NCBI RefSeq assembly: GCF_003966125.1
Contig: NZ_RXMA01000007.1
Location: 1 to 64,000, forward strand
From: Azospirillum griseum
GTDB lineage: Bacteria; Pseudomonadota; Alphaproteobacteria; Azospirillales; Azospirillaceae
DNA length: 64,000 bases
Reading direction: 5' to 3'
The translations under genes and the position numbers were made by a program. Below the pieces are notes generated by a model. That model saw nothing but the letters and a program-made list of their open reading frames with translations, did not search any database and was not told the origin of the DNA. This document shows positions 24,793 to 33,136 of the stretch, piece after piece. Position 1 is the stretch's first letter, and every line of letters starts with the position of its first letter.

Positions 24793-25647
24793 TCAGTAGG
24801 GCGACGCCTCGCCCCCGCTCAGCAGGAAGGCGGCGGCGATGGCGGCCAGCGCCGGAACCACCGCCAGAACGGTGACGGCGACCGTCGCCAGCGCCGGGCC
24901 GAACCCGGTCATGCCGATCGGCAGGCGACGGCGCAGGGCGTCGGCGGCGAGTGCGGGCAGGGCGATCAGCAGGGTGGTCGATTCCGCCTGGGTGAACAGG
25001 GTCAGGATGGTGGCGATCAGCACCGGCAGCGCCAGCGCCACCCGGCCCGACACGCCCCAGACATGGCGCTCGGTCGGCCAGTTCCACAGCAGGAATCCGC
25101 CGGTCGCGGCGGTCAGCGCCAGACCCAATTGGGCGATGGAGGCCGACGAGCCGATCAGCGCGGTGACGCCGACGGCCAGCGCCAGCGCCAGCAGGACGGC
25201 CGCCGGGCCGGTGGTCTTCTCCGCGCCCGACAGGGAGTCGGCGAAGGCCACCCACAGCCCGACGGCGGCCAGCACCACCAGGGTGACGAAGGCCCGCGCG
25301 GAGTCCAGCGCCGGAAGCGCGATCCAGACCAGCGCTGCGACGAACCACAGCCCGATCAGGGTGGAGGCCGCGCGGCCCCGCAGGCCCAGCGCGTCGGCCA
25401 CCAGACCCAGCGCGAAGCCGACAACCACCGACCAGAACAGCTTGCCCATGCTCGACGGCGGCGGCAGTGCTGGCAGGCCGACCACCAGCAGGAACAGCGC
25501 CAGAAAGGCGAGCGCGATCCCCCCGCTGGCCAACAGCCGCCCGTTCCGCGCGCCGCCGACCAGGCGCAGCAGGCCCACCGCCAGCAGGCCCAGCAGCAGC
25601 GGCAGAACGCTGGATTGGACAAAGGGATCGTTCAGAAGGTCGGACAT
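24793..25647 (-). CDS. Polytopic membrane protein of unknown function
   Basis: I do not recognise a family. The 284 residues are mostly hydrophobic, with about eight to nine predicted helices (for example LLLGLLAVGLLRLV, ALAFLALFLLVVGLPAL, FVTLVVLAAVGLWVAF, VALALPVLIATILTLF, VAVTVLAVVPALAAIAAAFLL). No catalytic or cofactor motif is visible. I favour the ATG at 25647 (MSDLLNDPF); an ATG five codons upstream is possible. It is divergent from a LysR gene and precedes the YceI gene on the same strand, so the LysR protein may control both. Confidence 0.7.
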   Translation of the reverse strand: MSDLLNDPFVQSSVLPLLLGLLAVGLLRLVGGARNGRLLASGGIALAFLALFLLVVGLPALPPPSSMGKLFWSVVVGFALGLVADALGLRGRAASTLIGLWFVAALVWIALPALDSARAFVTLVVLAAVGLWVAFADSLSGAEKTTGPAAVLLALALAVGVTALIGSSASIAQLGLALTAATGGFLLWNWPTERHVWGVSGRVALALPVLIATILTLFTQAESTTLLIALPALAADALRRRLPIGMTGFGPALATVAVTVLAVVPALAAIAAAFLLSGGEASPY

Positions 25648-25782
25648 GACGAACTCATGCATCGTGAGAGTGAAACGCAGTCGCGTGAGTCTCTGGACGC
25701 CGCTGTGCGCTCCGTTATTCCCTCAGACCTTACACTGTGCGAAAATAAGCATGAATTCCGAATTGGCGCATAAGGTGTCTGC

Positions 25783-26685
25783 ATGAACGCACAGAACGAT
25801 TGGGACGACGTGCGCTATTTCCTGGCGGTGGCCCGGCAAGGCTCGTTGTCGGCGGCGGCTCGTCAGCTTGGGGTCAACCATTCCACTGTGCTGCGCCGCA
25901 TCGCCGGGCTGGAGGGGGCCATGGGGGTGCGGCTGTTCGACAAGCTGCCGCGCGGCTATGTCCTGACGGCGGCGGGGGAGGAGATGCACCGCACCGCGCT
26001 GGCGATGGAAGAGACGCTGGCGGCGGCCAGTTTGCGCCTGTCCGGGCGCGACGCCCAGATCGACGGGACCCTGCGCGTCACCACGGTGGACATCATTGCC
26101 CTGCACGTCCTGCCCCGGCATCTCGCGGCCTTCCGCCAGCGCCATCCCGGCATCCGCGTCGATGTGACCATCGCCGAAGCGTCGCTCAGCCTGACCCGGC
26201 GCGAGGCGGACATCGCCATCCGCCTGATCGGCCAGCCACCGGACACGCTGGTGGGGCGGGTGGTGTCGGGGCTGGCCTTCGCCCCCTACGCCGCCGCGCC
26301 GCTGGCCGAGCGCCACGGCGACGCGCCGTTGAGCGCGGCCGCGTGGGCGAGCGTGGACGAAAGCTTTGATCACACCAGCATGGCCCGGTGGATGAAGGCC
26401 ACGATTCCGGCGGAGCGCATCGCCTACCGCGTCAATTCGGTGGCCGCCCTGGTGGAGGGGGTGCGGGCCGGGTTGGGTTTCGGCCTGCTGCCCTGCGCGC
26501 TGGCCGACCGCATGCCCGACCTGCGCCGCGTCGGCCCGGCGGTGGAGGACAGCGGAATCAAGATGTGGCTGCTGACCCACCGCGACCTGCGCATGATGGG
26601 CCGTGTCCGCGCCTTCCTCGATTTCATGGCAACGGCGCTGGCCGGGGACCGCGATCTGTTGGAAGGGCGGGGCGGGCAACCCTGA
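25783..26685 (+). CDS. LysR-family transcriptional regulator
   Basis: A 300-residue LysR protein with the helix-turn-helix in residues 5-62 (WDDVRYFLAVARQGSLSAAA, then LGVNHSTVLRRIAGLEGAMG) and an effector domain. The ATVLRRI-type recognition helix and short linker place it in the group often called GcvA/AphB-like, which tend to control a divergent gene. Here that is the membrane protein gene, with 135 bases between starts. The effector is unknown. Confidence 0.85.
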   Translation: MNAQNDWDDVRYFLAVARQGSLSAAARQLGVNHSTVLRRIAGLEGAMGVRLFDKLPRGYVLTAAGEEMHRTALAMEETLAAASLRLSGRDAQIDGTLRVTTVDIIALHVLPRHLAAFRQRHPGIRVDVTIAEASLSLTRREADIAIRLIGQPPDTLVGRVVSGLAFAPYAAAPLAERHGDAPLSAAAWASVDESFDHTSMARWMKATIPAERIAYRVNSVAALVEGVRAGLGFGLLPCALADRMPDLRRVGPAVEDSGIKMWLLTHRDLRMMGRVRAFLDFMATALAGDRDLLEGRGGQP

Positions 26686-27040
26686 CAGCGTTGCTGGTTC
26701 GACTGTTGCGGGTGACGCTGTTCCGGGGCAGGCGCGTCCTTGCGCCATCGCCCCGGTCCCTGCGGGTCATCGGCGTGATCGCTGTCGCCGCAGCGGCGTG
26801 TGCCTGGAATTCACTCACCGGCCCATTGACTGCCTGTTTCTTATGCGGATGGCCTCACGCGATCATCCCGCGATGGTGGGGGAGCAGACCCTGTCTTCAT
26901 CGTCAAAATTTGTCTCACTGGACAGGTTTTCCAACGTCTGAAACAATGGTGGGTATTCGGACTGTTCAGCCATCCCACCAATCTGGCCCGCCTTTTGCTG
27001 CTGGATCGGGTGAGAGACGCCAACGCGAGGACGCCGCCCC
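26686..27040. other. Intergenic region before the ABC operon
   Basis: No gene is supported in these 355 bases. The second half is relatively AT-rich and presumably holds the promoter of the ABC operon; a loose dyad TGTC-N6-GACA lies near 26910-26923. I looked for a TPP riboswitch because the operon is THI5-like and saw none of its conserved blocks. Confidence 0.5.
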
Positions 27041-27913
27041 GTGCCAGCCGCCCCATCCCCCTCCCTGCCTCCCGCCCTGACCGCCGTTCCGCCCCCAGCG
27101 CCGTTCGCCGAACCGGGGGCGGAACCGGGGCGGACCATCGTCGACGTCCGCAACCTGACCCTGACCTATCAGGCCGCCGATCATCCGGTGTACGCCCTGA
27201 GCGACGTCAGCCTGTCGATTGCCCAGGGTGATTTCATCTCGCTGATCGGTCCCAGCGGCTGCGGCAAGACCACGCTGATGCGCGTCATCGCCGATCTGGA
27301 ACAGCCCACCGGCGGAACCGTGCTGGTCAACGGGATGACGCCGGAACAGGCGCGGCTGAAGCGGGCCTATGGCTATGTCTTCCAGGCTCCGGCGCTCTAC
27401 CCGTGGCGCACGGTGGAACGCAACGTCACCCTGCCGTTGGAGATCATGGGGATCCCGCGCGGCGAACGCCAGACCCGCGCCCGCGAGCAGCTGGAGCGCG
27501 TCGGGCTGGCCGGGTTCGAGCGCAAATTCCCCTGGCAACTCTCCGGCGGCATGCAGCAACGGGTGTCCATCGCCCGCGCCCTGGCCTTCAACCCCGACCT
27601 GCTGCTGATGGACGAACCCTTTGGCGCGCTGGATGAAATCACCCGCGACCATCTGAATCTGCAGCTGACCCAATTGTGGCGGCGCACCCGCAAGACCTGC
27701 GTCTTCGTCACCCATTCGATTGCGGAGGCGGTGTTCCTGTCCACCCGCATCGTGGTGATGAGTCCGCGCCCGGGCCGGATCCTCGACGTCATCGACTGCG
27801 CGCGGGATCTGCCGCCGGAACGCACGCTCGACATCCGCGAGTCGCCGGAGTTCCAGCGCATCGCCCACCGCGTCCGTGAAGGGCTGATGGAGGGGCATTC
27901 CTATGACGACTGA
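27041..27913 (+). CDS. ABC transporter ATPase (nitrate/sulfonate/pyrimidine-precursor type)
   Basis: ATPase of a SsuB/TauB/ThiZ-like importer, 290 residues. It shows Walker A GPSGCGKTT (about 69-77), Q-loop VFQAPALYPW, signature LSGGMQQRVSIARAL and Walker B LLLMDEPFGALDE, then FVTHSIAEAVFLSTRI. The first 35 residues are a Pro/Ala-rich extension. The start is GTG at 27041 with GAGG twelve bases upstream; a later start inside the extension is possible. It overlaps the first permease by 11 bases and begins a four-gene plus-strand operon. Confidence 0.9.
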   Translation: MPAAPSPSLPPALTAVPPPAPFAEPGAEPGRTIVDVRNLTLTYQAADHPVYALSDVSLSIAQGDFISLIGPSGCGKTTLMRVIADLEQPTGGTVLVNGMTPEQARLKRAYGYVFQAPALYPWRTVERNVTLPLEIMGIPRGERQTRAREQLERVGLAGFERKFPWQLSGGMQQRVSIARALAFNPDLLLMDEPFGALDEITRDHLNLQLTQLWRRTRKTCVFVTHSIAEAVFLSTRIVVMSPRPGRILDVIDCARDLPPERTLDIRESPEFQRIAHRVREGLMEGHSYDD

Positions 27914-28775
27914 CCGGATCCTGCCGGTGGCGGCGATGTCGCTGGCCATTCTGGTGCTGTGGTACGCCGGGGCGCTGTGGCTGAACGGCCCGCAGGCGGT
28001 GGAGGCGTTGAACCGGCTGGGCGACGGTTGGGGGACCGCCGATTTCGTTCGCCAAGCCTTCGCCATGAAGCGCCCGATCCTGCCCACCCCCGATCAGGTG
28101 GCGGTGGAGCTGTTCCAATCCCTGACCGGCACGCCCGTCACCCACATCCGCAACCTGCTGTACCACACCGGCGTCACCGCCGGATCGGCGCTGACCGGCT
28201 TTGCCATGGGCGTGGTTTTGGGCGTGGTGCTGGCCGTCGGCATCGTTCAGGTGCGGACGCTGGAAGCCAGCCTGCTGCCCTGGGTCATCGCCTCGCAAAC
28301 CGTGCCGATCCTGGCGATTGCCCCGATGATCGTCGTCATCCTGGGCAACATGGGCTTCACCGGCCTGCTGCCCAAGGCGATCATCAGCATGTATCTGTGC
28401 TTTTTCCCCATCACGATCGGCATGGTCAAGGGGCTGCGCTCCGCCGATCCGCTGGCGCTTGATCTGATGCGCACCTACAGCGCGGGCACCGGCCAGACCT
28501 TCCGCCTGCTGCGTCTGCCGTCCTCGCTGCCCTTTCTGTTCGCCAGCCTGAAGGTGGCGGTGGCCGCCAGCGTCGTCGGCGCGATCGTGGGCGAATTGCC
28601 AACCGGCGGCCAGGCCGGGTTGGGCGCGCGCCTGCTGTCGGGATCTTATTACGGCCAGACCGTGCAGATCTGGAGCGCGCTGGTGATGGCGGCCCTGCTG
28701 GGGGTGGCGCTGGTCGCGGCGGTTGGTGTGGCCGAACGGGCGCTGGTGCGCTCCGGCCCGGGAGGTGGACGATGA
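27903..28775 (+). CDS. ABC transporter permease 1 (SsuC/TauC type)
   Basis: Inner-membrane permease, 290 residues, about six helices, with the cytoplasmic EAA loop visible as GLRSADPLALDLMRTYSAG followed by LRLPSSLPFLFASLKVA. This loop docks on the ATPase. The N-terminal 80 residues contain one helix and a periplasmic stretch. It overlaps the ATPase gene by 11 bases and the next permease gene by four, so equal production is likely. With the next gene it would form a heterodimeric channel, whereas SsuC and TauC work as homodimers. Confidence 0.88.
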   Translation: MTTDRILPVAAMSLAILVLWYAGALWLNGPQAVEALNRLGDGWGTADFVRQAFAMKRPILPTPDQVAVELFQSLTGTPVTHIRNLLYHTGVTAGSALTGFAMGVVLGVVLAVGIVQVRTLEASLLPWVIASQTVPILAIAPMIVVILGNMGFTGLLPKAIISMYLCFFPITIGMVKGLRSADPLALDLMRTYSAGTGQTFRLLRLPSSLPFLFASLKVAVAASVVGAIVGELPTGGQAGLGARLLSGSYYGQTVQIWSALVMAALLGVALVAAVGVAERALVRSGPGGGR

Positions 28776-29887
28776 TCGGAGTGGCCTCTCGCCAACCGCG
28801 CCCCGCGATGGCCCCCGGGCCGCTGGTGGCGCTGCTCGCCCCGCTGTTGCCGCTGGGCGGCGTGGCCGGGCACAGCGTGGGTTTTGTGGACAGCCCGGTG
28901 GCCGTGGCCGGGCTGGTCCTGCTGGTGGGGACGCTGCTGCTGCGCCGGTTGGCCGTCGGCGCGTTGTCGGAAGCGGTGATCTTGTCGGTCGGAGTCGCGG
29001 CGGGCTATGGTGCGACGCTGCGGTTGCTGGCGGACGGCCTGGCCCCGGACGCCGGGCTGTGGTTGCTTCTGCTGGGCGCAACCCTGCTGCTGGGGCGAGT
29101 GCTGCGTCTGCTGGCGGAGGTGAGCGGCCCGGCCCGCCACGCCTGCCCGGCGCTGTTCGGGCTGGCCATCCTGCTGCTGTGGGAGATTCTGACCCGTGGC
29201 CTTCAGGTGCCCGCCATTCTGCTGCCGCCGCCCAGCGCCATCGCCGCCGCCTTTGCCACCAACGCCGCCGATCTGTGGGACGATTTCCGTCAAACCGTGC
29301 TGATTTCGGTGCTGCGCGGCTATCTGCTGGGGTGCGGGGCGGGATTCGCCGTGGCGATTCTCGCCGACCGGGTCCCGTTCCTGGCGCGCGGCCTGCTGCC
29401 GCTGGGCAATCTGGCCAGCGCCATCCCGGTGGTGGGCGTCGCGCCGATCATGGTGATGTGGTTCGGCTTCGATTGGCAATCGAAGGCGGCGGTCATCGTC
29501 GTCATGACTTTTTTCCCCATGCTCATCAACACGTTGGCCGGTTTGGCCAGCGCCGAGCGCATTCAGTTGGATCTGATGCGTTCCTACGCCGCAGGCTATT
29601 GGCGCAGCCTGTTGCTGTTGCGGTTGCCCTGCGCCTTGCCCTTCCTGTTCAACGGGTTGAAGATCAACTCGACCTTGGCCCTGATCGGGGCCATCGTGGC
29701 GGAGTTCTTCGGCACCCCGGTGGTTGGGATGGGTTTCCGCATCTCGACCCAGGTGGCGCGGATGAATCTGGATGTGGTGTGGGCGTCGATCACGGTCGCG
29801 GCCCTCACCGGATCCCTGCTCTACGGCGCGCTCGCCCTGGCGGAGCGCCGTGTCACCGCCTGGCACCCTTCGTTCCGCAAACGCTGA
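28772..29887 (+). CDS. ABC transporter permease 2 with N-terminal membrane extension
   Basis: Second permease, 371 residues, longer than the usual 250-290. The C-terminal 240 residues are the standard binding-protein-dependent fold, with the EAA loop as GLASAERIQLDLMRSYAAG and LRLPCALPFLFNGLKI. The first 120 residues add about four short hydrophobic segments (for example VALLAPLLPLGGVAG, VAVAGLVLLVGTLLLRRL, LWLLLLGATLLLGRVL) not normally present. The start overlaps permease 1 as ATGA. Confidence 0.87.
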   Translation: MIGVASRQPRPAMAPGPLVALLAPLLPLGGVAGHSVGFVDSPVAVAGLVLLVGTLLLRRLAVGALSEAVILSVGVAAGYGATLRLLADGLAPDAGLWLLLLGATLLLGRVLRLLAEVSGPARHACPALFGLAILLLWEILTRGLQVPAILLPPPSAIAAAFATNAADLWDDFRQTVLISVLRGYLLGCGAGFAVAILADRVPFLARGLLPLGNLASAIPVVGVAPIMVMWFGFDWQSKAAVIVVMTFFPMLINTLAGLASAERIQLDLMRSYAAGYWRSLLLLRLPCALPFLFNGLKINSTLALIGAIVAEFFGTPVVGMGFRISTQVARMNLDVVWASITVAALTGSLLYGALALAERRVTAWHPSFRKR

Positions 29888-29963
29888 TCTGTTTTCGCCT
29901 GCTCTGTTTTCGTCGAACACCGTCCGCTCACGCCAACTCACCAACAGCCGAGGACCATTCGCG

Positions 29964-30971
29964 ATGAAGACCCTTGCTTCCGCCCTTCTGCTCGCCGCCA
30001 CCGCGCTGACCGGTTTCTCCGCTGCGGCTTCGGCCGCTGACAAGCTGACCCTGCAACTGAAATGGGTCACGCAGGCCCAGTTCGCCGGTTATTACGTTGC
30101 GGCGGAAAAGGGCTTTTACAAGGACGCCGGGCTGGATGTGATGATCAAGGCGGGCGGCCCCGACATCAACCCGACGCAGGTCATCGCCGCCGGGGGGGCG
30201 GATGTGATCGTCGATTGGATGCCGTCGGCCCTGGCCACCCGTGAAAAGGGCGTGCCGCTGGTCAACATCGCCCAGTTCTTCCAGACCTCCGGCATGATGC
30301 TGACCTGTCGCAAGGACGCCAAGATCAGCGATCCGAAGGATTTCAAGGGCAACACGCTGGGCGTCTGGTTCTCCGGCAACGAATACCCGTTCCTGTCCTG
30401 GATGAGCAAGCTGGGCCTGTCCACCTCCGGTTCCTCACCGGATGTGAAGGTGCTGAAGCAGGGCTTCAACGTCGATCCGCTGTTGCAGAAGCAGGCGGCC
30501 TGCATTTCGACGATGACCTACAACGAATATTGGCAGTTGATCGAAGCCGGGATGAAGCCGGAAGACCTCGTCGTCTTCAAATACCAGGACCAGGGCGTGG
30601 CGACGCTGGAAGACGGGCTGTACACCACCGACAAGCAGCTGTCCGATCCGAAGATGGTGGAAAAGCTGGCGAAGTTCGTCAAGGCGTCGGCCAAGGGCTG
30701 GGAATACGCCGCCAAGAATCAGGCCGAGGCCGTCACCATCGTGCTGAACGCCGACACCACCGGCGCGCAGACCAAGGAACACCAGACGACGATGATGCAG
30801 GAGGTCGCCAAGCTGATCGCGGGCGGCAAGAAGGGGACCGGCTACCTCGACCCGGCGGATTTCGACCGCACCGTGTCGATCCTGATGTCGGGCGCCTCGG
30901 CCCCGGTCATCACCAAGAAGCCGGAAGGGGCCTTCAGCCACGCCGTGTTTGACGCGGCGGCCAAGCTGTAA
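29964..30971 (+). CDS. NMT1/THI5-type ABC transporter substrate-binding protein
   Basis: Periplasmic binding protein of 335 residues with Sec signal MKTLASALLLAATALTGFSAAASA. The mature part begins with the NMT1/THI5 hallmark LQLKWVTQAQFAGYYVAAEKG and continues as two lobes. Homologues bind pyrimidine precursors of thiamine (ThiY), riboflavin-like compounds, pyrimidines or sulfonates, so the ligand is open. GAGGA lies nine bases before the ATG. It ends the operon and is followed by a strong terminator. Confidence 0.88.
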   Translation: MKTLASALLLAATALTGFSAAASAADKLTLQLKWVTQAQFAGYYVAAEKGFYKDAGLDVMIKAGGPDINPTQVIAAGGADVIVDWMPSALATREKGVPLVNIAQFFQTSGMMLTCRKDAKISDPKDFKGNTLGVWFSGNEYPFLSWMSKLGLSTSGSSPDVKVLKQGFNVDPLLQKQAACISTMTYNEYWQLIEAGMKPEDLVVFKYQDQGVATLEDGLYTTDKQLSDPKMVEKLAKFVKASAKGWEYAAKNQAEAVTIVLNADTTGAQTKEHQTTMMQEVAKLIAGGKKGTGYLDPADFDRTVSILMSGASAPVITKKPEGAFSHAVFDAAAKL

Positions 30972-30977
30972 ACGGTG

Positions 30978-31011
30978 ATGGCCCCGCCGCGTGTCCGCGC
31001 GGCGGGGCCAT
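30978..31011. terminator. Bidirectional terminator between convergent genes
   Basis: ATGGCCCCGCCGCG and CGCGGCGGGGCCAT form a perfect 14-bp stem around a six-base loop, six bases after the binding-protein stop and 14 bases before the end of the convergent exonuclease gene. Confidence 0.85.
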
Positions 31012-31025
31012 CCTTCTCATGAAGG

Positions 31026-31658
31026 TTACTCGAACACGGCTTCGCGCGGCTCGATGTCGCCATAGGCCATCTTCAAAAAGGCGTCGATGGTCAGATCGGC
31101 GTCGAGCAGCGCGCCATGGTGGGAAAAGCGGTCGCTGCGATCCAGCCACAGCCGATCGCACAGGGCGTCGAGCGAGCCGGAGGCACCCGGGAACCGCTCG
31201 TGCGACATCTCCTTGGTGCAGATGAAACGCTGTTCGGGGAAGAATTGCTCGCCCCAGCCGATGCGACCACCCCGGGCGAATTCGTAGTTCAGGTAATCCA
31301 TCTCGTTTTCATAGGCGTGGGCGACCATCAGGTCGTCGCCGATGAAGGCCACCAGCTCGTCGGCGATCTGGGGAAAGCGCGGGGCCGTCTTCAGATCGTT
31401 GGGGCGGATGTTGTGGACCTTGATCGAATCGGGGTGGATCGGCGCGTCGGGGTTGACGCGGCTTTCCCAGGTCCGCCCCTTCACCCAATTGGCCCCGTCG
31501 CGCACAACCTCGATGCAGCCGATTTCAATGACGACACCGGGCTGGCGCATCCCCTTGGGGGCCTTGCGGATGTCCTCCAGACGGGGAATGCGGCGTCCGG
31601 TCGTTTCGATGTCGATGGCGATCAGCCGGTTGCGGTCTTCCCACGGTTGCGCGGCCAT
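31026..31658 (-). CDS. DEDDh 3'-5' exonuclease (DnaQ-like)
   Basis: A stand-alone exonuclease domain of 210 residues related to the proofreading subunit of DNA polymerase III and RNase T. Exo I is AIDIETTGRR (D16, E18). An Exo II-like Asp lies in the AYENEMDYLNYEF region, and Exo III is HHGALLDADLT near residue 185 (His plus Asp). The linker with WESRVNPDAPIHPDSIKVH is the normal substrate-side segment. I chose the ATG at 31658 (GAGGA ten bases upstream); an ATG at 31709 adds 17 residues without a ribosome site. It could act in repair or RNA trimming. A GIY-YIG nuclease gene lies just upstream on the same strand. Confidence 0.85.
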   Translation of the reverse strand: MAAQPWEDRNRLIAIDIETTGRRIPRLEDIRKAPKGMRQPGVVIEIGCIEVVRDGANWVKGRTWESRVNPDAPIHPDSIKVHNIRPNDLKTAPRFPQIADELVAFIGDDLMVAHAYENEMDYLNYEFARGGRIGWGEQFFPEQRFICTKEMSHERFPGASGSLDALCDRLWLDRSDRFSHHGALLDADLTIDAFLKMAYGDIEPREAVFE

Positions 31659-31774
31659 GGCGGCGTGTTCCTCGCGTGTGTGATGGTTCGAAAACGGAAA
31701 GAGCGGCATCGGACCACGCTTCGTTCCGGTTGTCGAGCCTTTGGCCCGCCCGGCCTGTTTTTCACACGCGCGGT

Positions 31775-32110
31775 TCAGATCGGGCGTGCGCCCAACCGCT
31801 CCCGCCAATGGGCCACGCGGGCCTTGAGCCAGGCCTGACGGGCAAAGGCCAGATCCTCCTTTGGCATCCGTTCCAATGATTCAAAGGTGAAGCCATCCGG
31901 GCCGTGCTGGTTCCAGGCCTGTTGCACATCCCGGTGCGGGTCGCCGCCGGTGCGCAGCGAGAACCACAGGCGGTTTTGCACGCTGTCCAGCGTCTGCGTT
32001 TCCCCGACCCAAATCTGGTCGGTCGGGACGCAACGGATGGCGTAGATCCCGGCTTGCGCCGTGCGTTCCTTGTAGGCGGTGATGGCGGCTTTTCGCGCAT
32101 TCTGAGTCAC
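31775..32110 (-). CDS. Small GIY-YIG nuclease-domain protein
   Basis: A 111-residue protein consisting of little more than a GIY-YIG module: AGIYAIRC at 20-27, then IWVGETQTLDSV in place of the YIG strand, with the catalytic Arg/Glu region following. This fold cuts DNA with one metal. The start is GTG at 32110 with GGAG seven bases upstream; an ATG 20 codons upstream lies inside the inverted repeat and is unlikely. Members of this short family are often found near mobile-element scars, and here fragments of a recombinase and tRNA-Arg lie 600-900 bases away. Substrate and role are unknown. Confidence 0.75.
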   Translation of the reverse strand: MTQNARKAAITAYKERTAQAGIYAIRCVPTDQIWVGETQTLDSVQNRLWFSLRTGGDPHRDVQQAWNQHGPDGFTFESLERMPKEDLAFARQAWLKARVAHWRERLGARPI

Positions 32111-32146
32111 GGGTGGTCTCCGTCGCGTGGGCAATGCGGCGGTAAT

Positions 32147-32187
32147 ACACCCGGATAAAATTCGAAACAACTATTTTATCCGGGTGT
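32147..32187. repeat. Perfect 14-bp inverted repeat upstream of the GIY-YIG gene
   Basis: ACACCCGGATAAAA (32147-32160) and TTTTATCCGGGTGT (32174-32187) are exact inverted copies separated by 13 AT-rich bases. The arms are AT-richer than the neighbourhood. It starts 37 bases upstream of the GTG at 32110, so it may be an operator or an element end. Confidence 0.7.
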
Positions 32188-32276
32188 TATATGGCAACTG
32201 GACATTGCAGGCGTGCCCCCGCAAGGCCGTCATTGCCACCCTCACACCCGAACAAAGTCACCCAACGCCAATCGCA

Positions 32277-32516
32277 TCAAATCCGCTGGACGACCACCTT
32301 GCCCTTTGCGCGGCCCGTGGCGAGAGAGCGGAGGGCCTCTTGCGCCTGATCGAACGGAAACATCTGGTCGATCACCGGACAAACACCGCGTTCATCGATG
32401 ATCTTGCCAATCTCGGCCAACTGTTCCCCATCGGGGCGAACAAACAAAAGGGAATAGTGGATATCGTTTTTCTGAGAGTCTGATTCGAAAATAATCAGAA
32501 CGGTATCAACACCTTG
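32277..32516 (-). pseudogene. C-terminal fragment of a zinc-type alcohol dehydrogenase/quinone reductase
   Basis: About 80 codons match the end of a medium-chain NADPH:quinone reductase-like protein: LLFVRPDGEQLAEIGKIIDE, then VIDQMFPFDQAQEALRSLAT and GRAKGKVVV before the stop. The nucleotide-binding domain, substrate domain and start are missing; upstream of about 32516 the frame stays open but no longer matches. Intact relatives are about 330 residues. It is a relic, cut at its 5' side by the rearrangement that also left the fragments at 32698-32909. Confidence 0.7.
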
Positions 32517-32697
32517 CGATACGCCGAATGAGATCCTGCCCCCTGCAATGGTGCAGGTGAGGCTGTGGGGAACCGGCCCGCCGCAGCGCCCTTCGATGGC
32601 TGGTGTAGGCGGGTCCGTTCTCCACAGCGGGGTGGTCATCGCGGTTCTTTGATAGAGTCTGATCACCACACCTCAACCCATACGAAGGGTGACCACG

Positions 32698-32727
32698 ATG
32701 ACCGACAAGATGATGGCGCTTTGGAGG
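32698..32727 (+). mobile_element. Possible relic of an IS256-family transposase start
   Basis: The codons MTDKMMALWR resemble the first residues of IS256-family transposases (MTDEMMALR-type) and are preceded by GGGTGACCACG. The resemblance ends after ten residues and the frame stops at once. Ten residues is a very short match, so the call is tentative. Confidence 0.25.
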
Positions 32728-32729
32728 AC

Positions 32730-32909
32730 GTGACGCCTCGCACGTTGCGACACAGGGCCGCCACCTGAATGGCCGAAGCGGACGTTCCGATGCTGATGGT
32801 TTCACGCTTCCTCGGGCACACCGATTCGTCGACGACCGAGCGTGTCTACGCCCATGATTCGACCGGCTATCTGGTGTCAGCGCGGGAGGCTTTGGATCGC
32901 CGCCGGTAG
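32730..32909 (+). pseudogene. C-terminal fragment of a tyrosine recombinase/integrase with an internal stop
   Basis: Sixty codons match the end of a phage-type integrase: TPRTLRHRAAT, an in-frame TGA where Trp is expected (32766-32768), then MAEADVPMLMVSRFLGHTDS and TTERVYAHDS with the nucleophile Tyr, ending ALDRRR. The second Arg/His motifs and the LGH-Tyr core are recognisable; the rest of the catalytic and arm-binding domains is absent. It lies 61 bases from the 3' end of tRNA-Arg, the usual attachment target of such enzymes. It is surely inactive. Confidence 0.75.
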
Positions 32910-32970
32910 GTCACTGCCCCGAACACACCCCCAACCTGGGGAAAGTTTCGTCGTAACCTATTGCGAGGAT

Positions 32971-33047
<77 letters not shown>

Positions 33048-33136
33048 GTCGCCTGCGGATGCGGACCATAGCGCAAGGGATCCGCCAACGCAAACACTTA
33101 GAACAAAAAAAATCGCGCTGGATGACACCCCTTGGA

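Noticed and set aside
26910..26923. TGTC-N6-GACA as an operator for the ABC operon
   Set aside because: Only four-base arms; expected by chance at this length, so it is mentioned but not called.
26686..27040. TPP riboswitch before the THI5-like ABC operon
   Set aside because: None of the conserved CTGAGA or ACCTGATC-type blocks are present.
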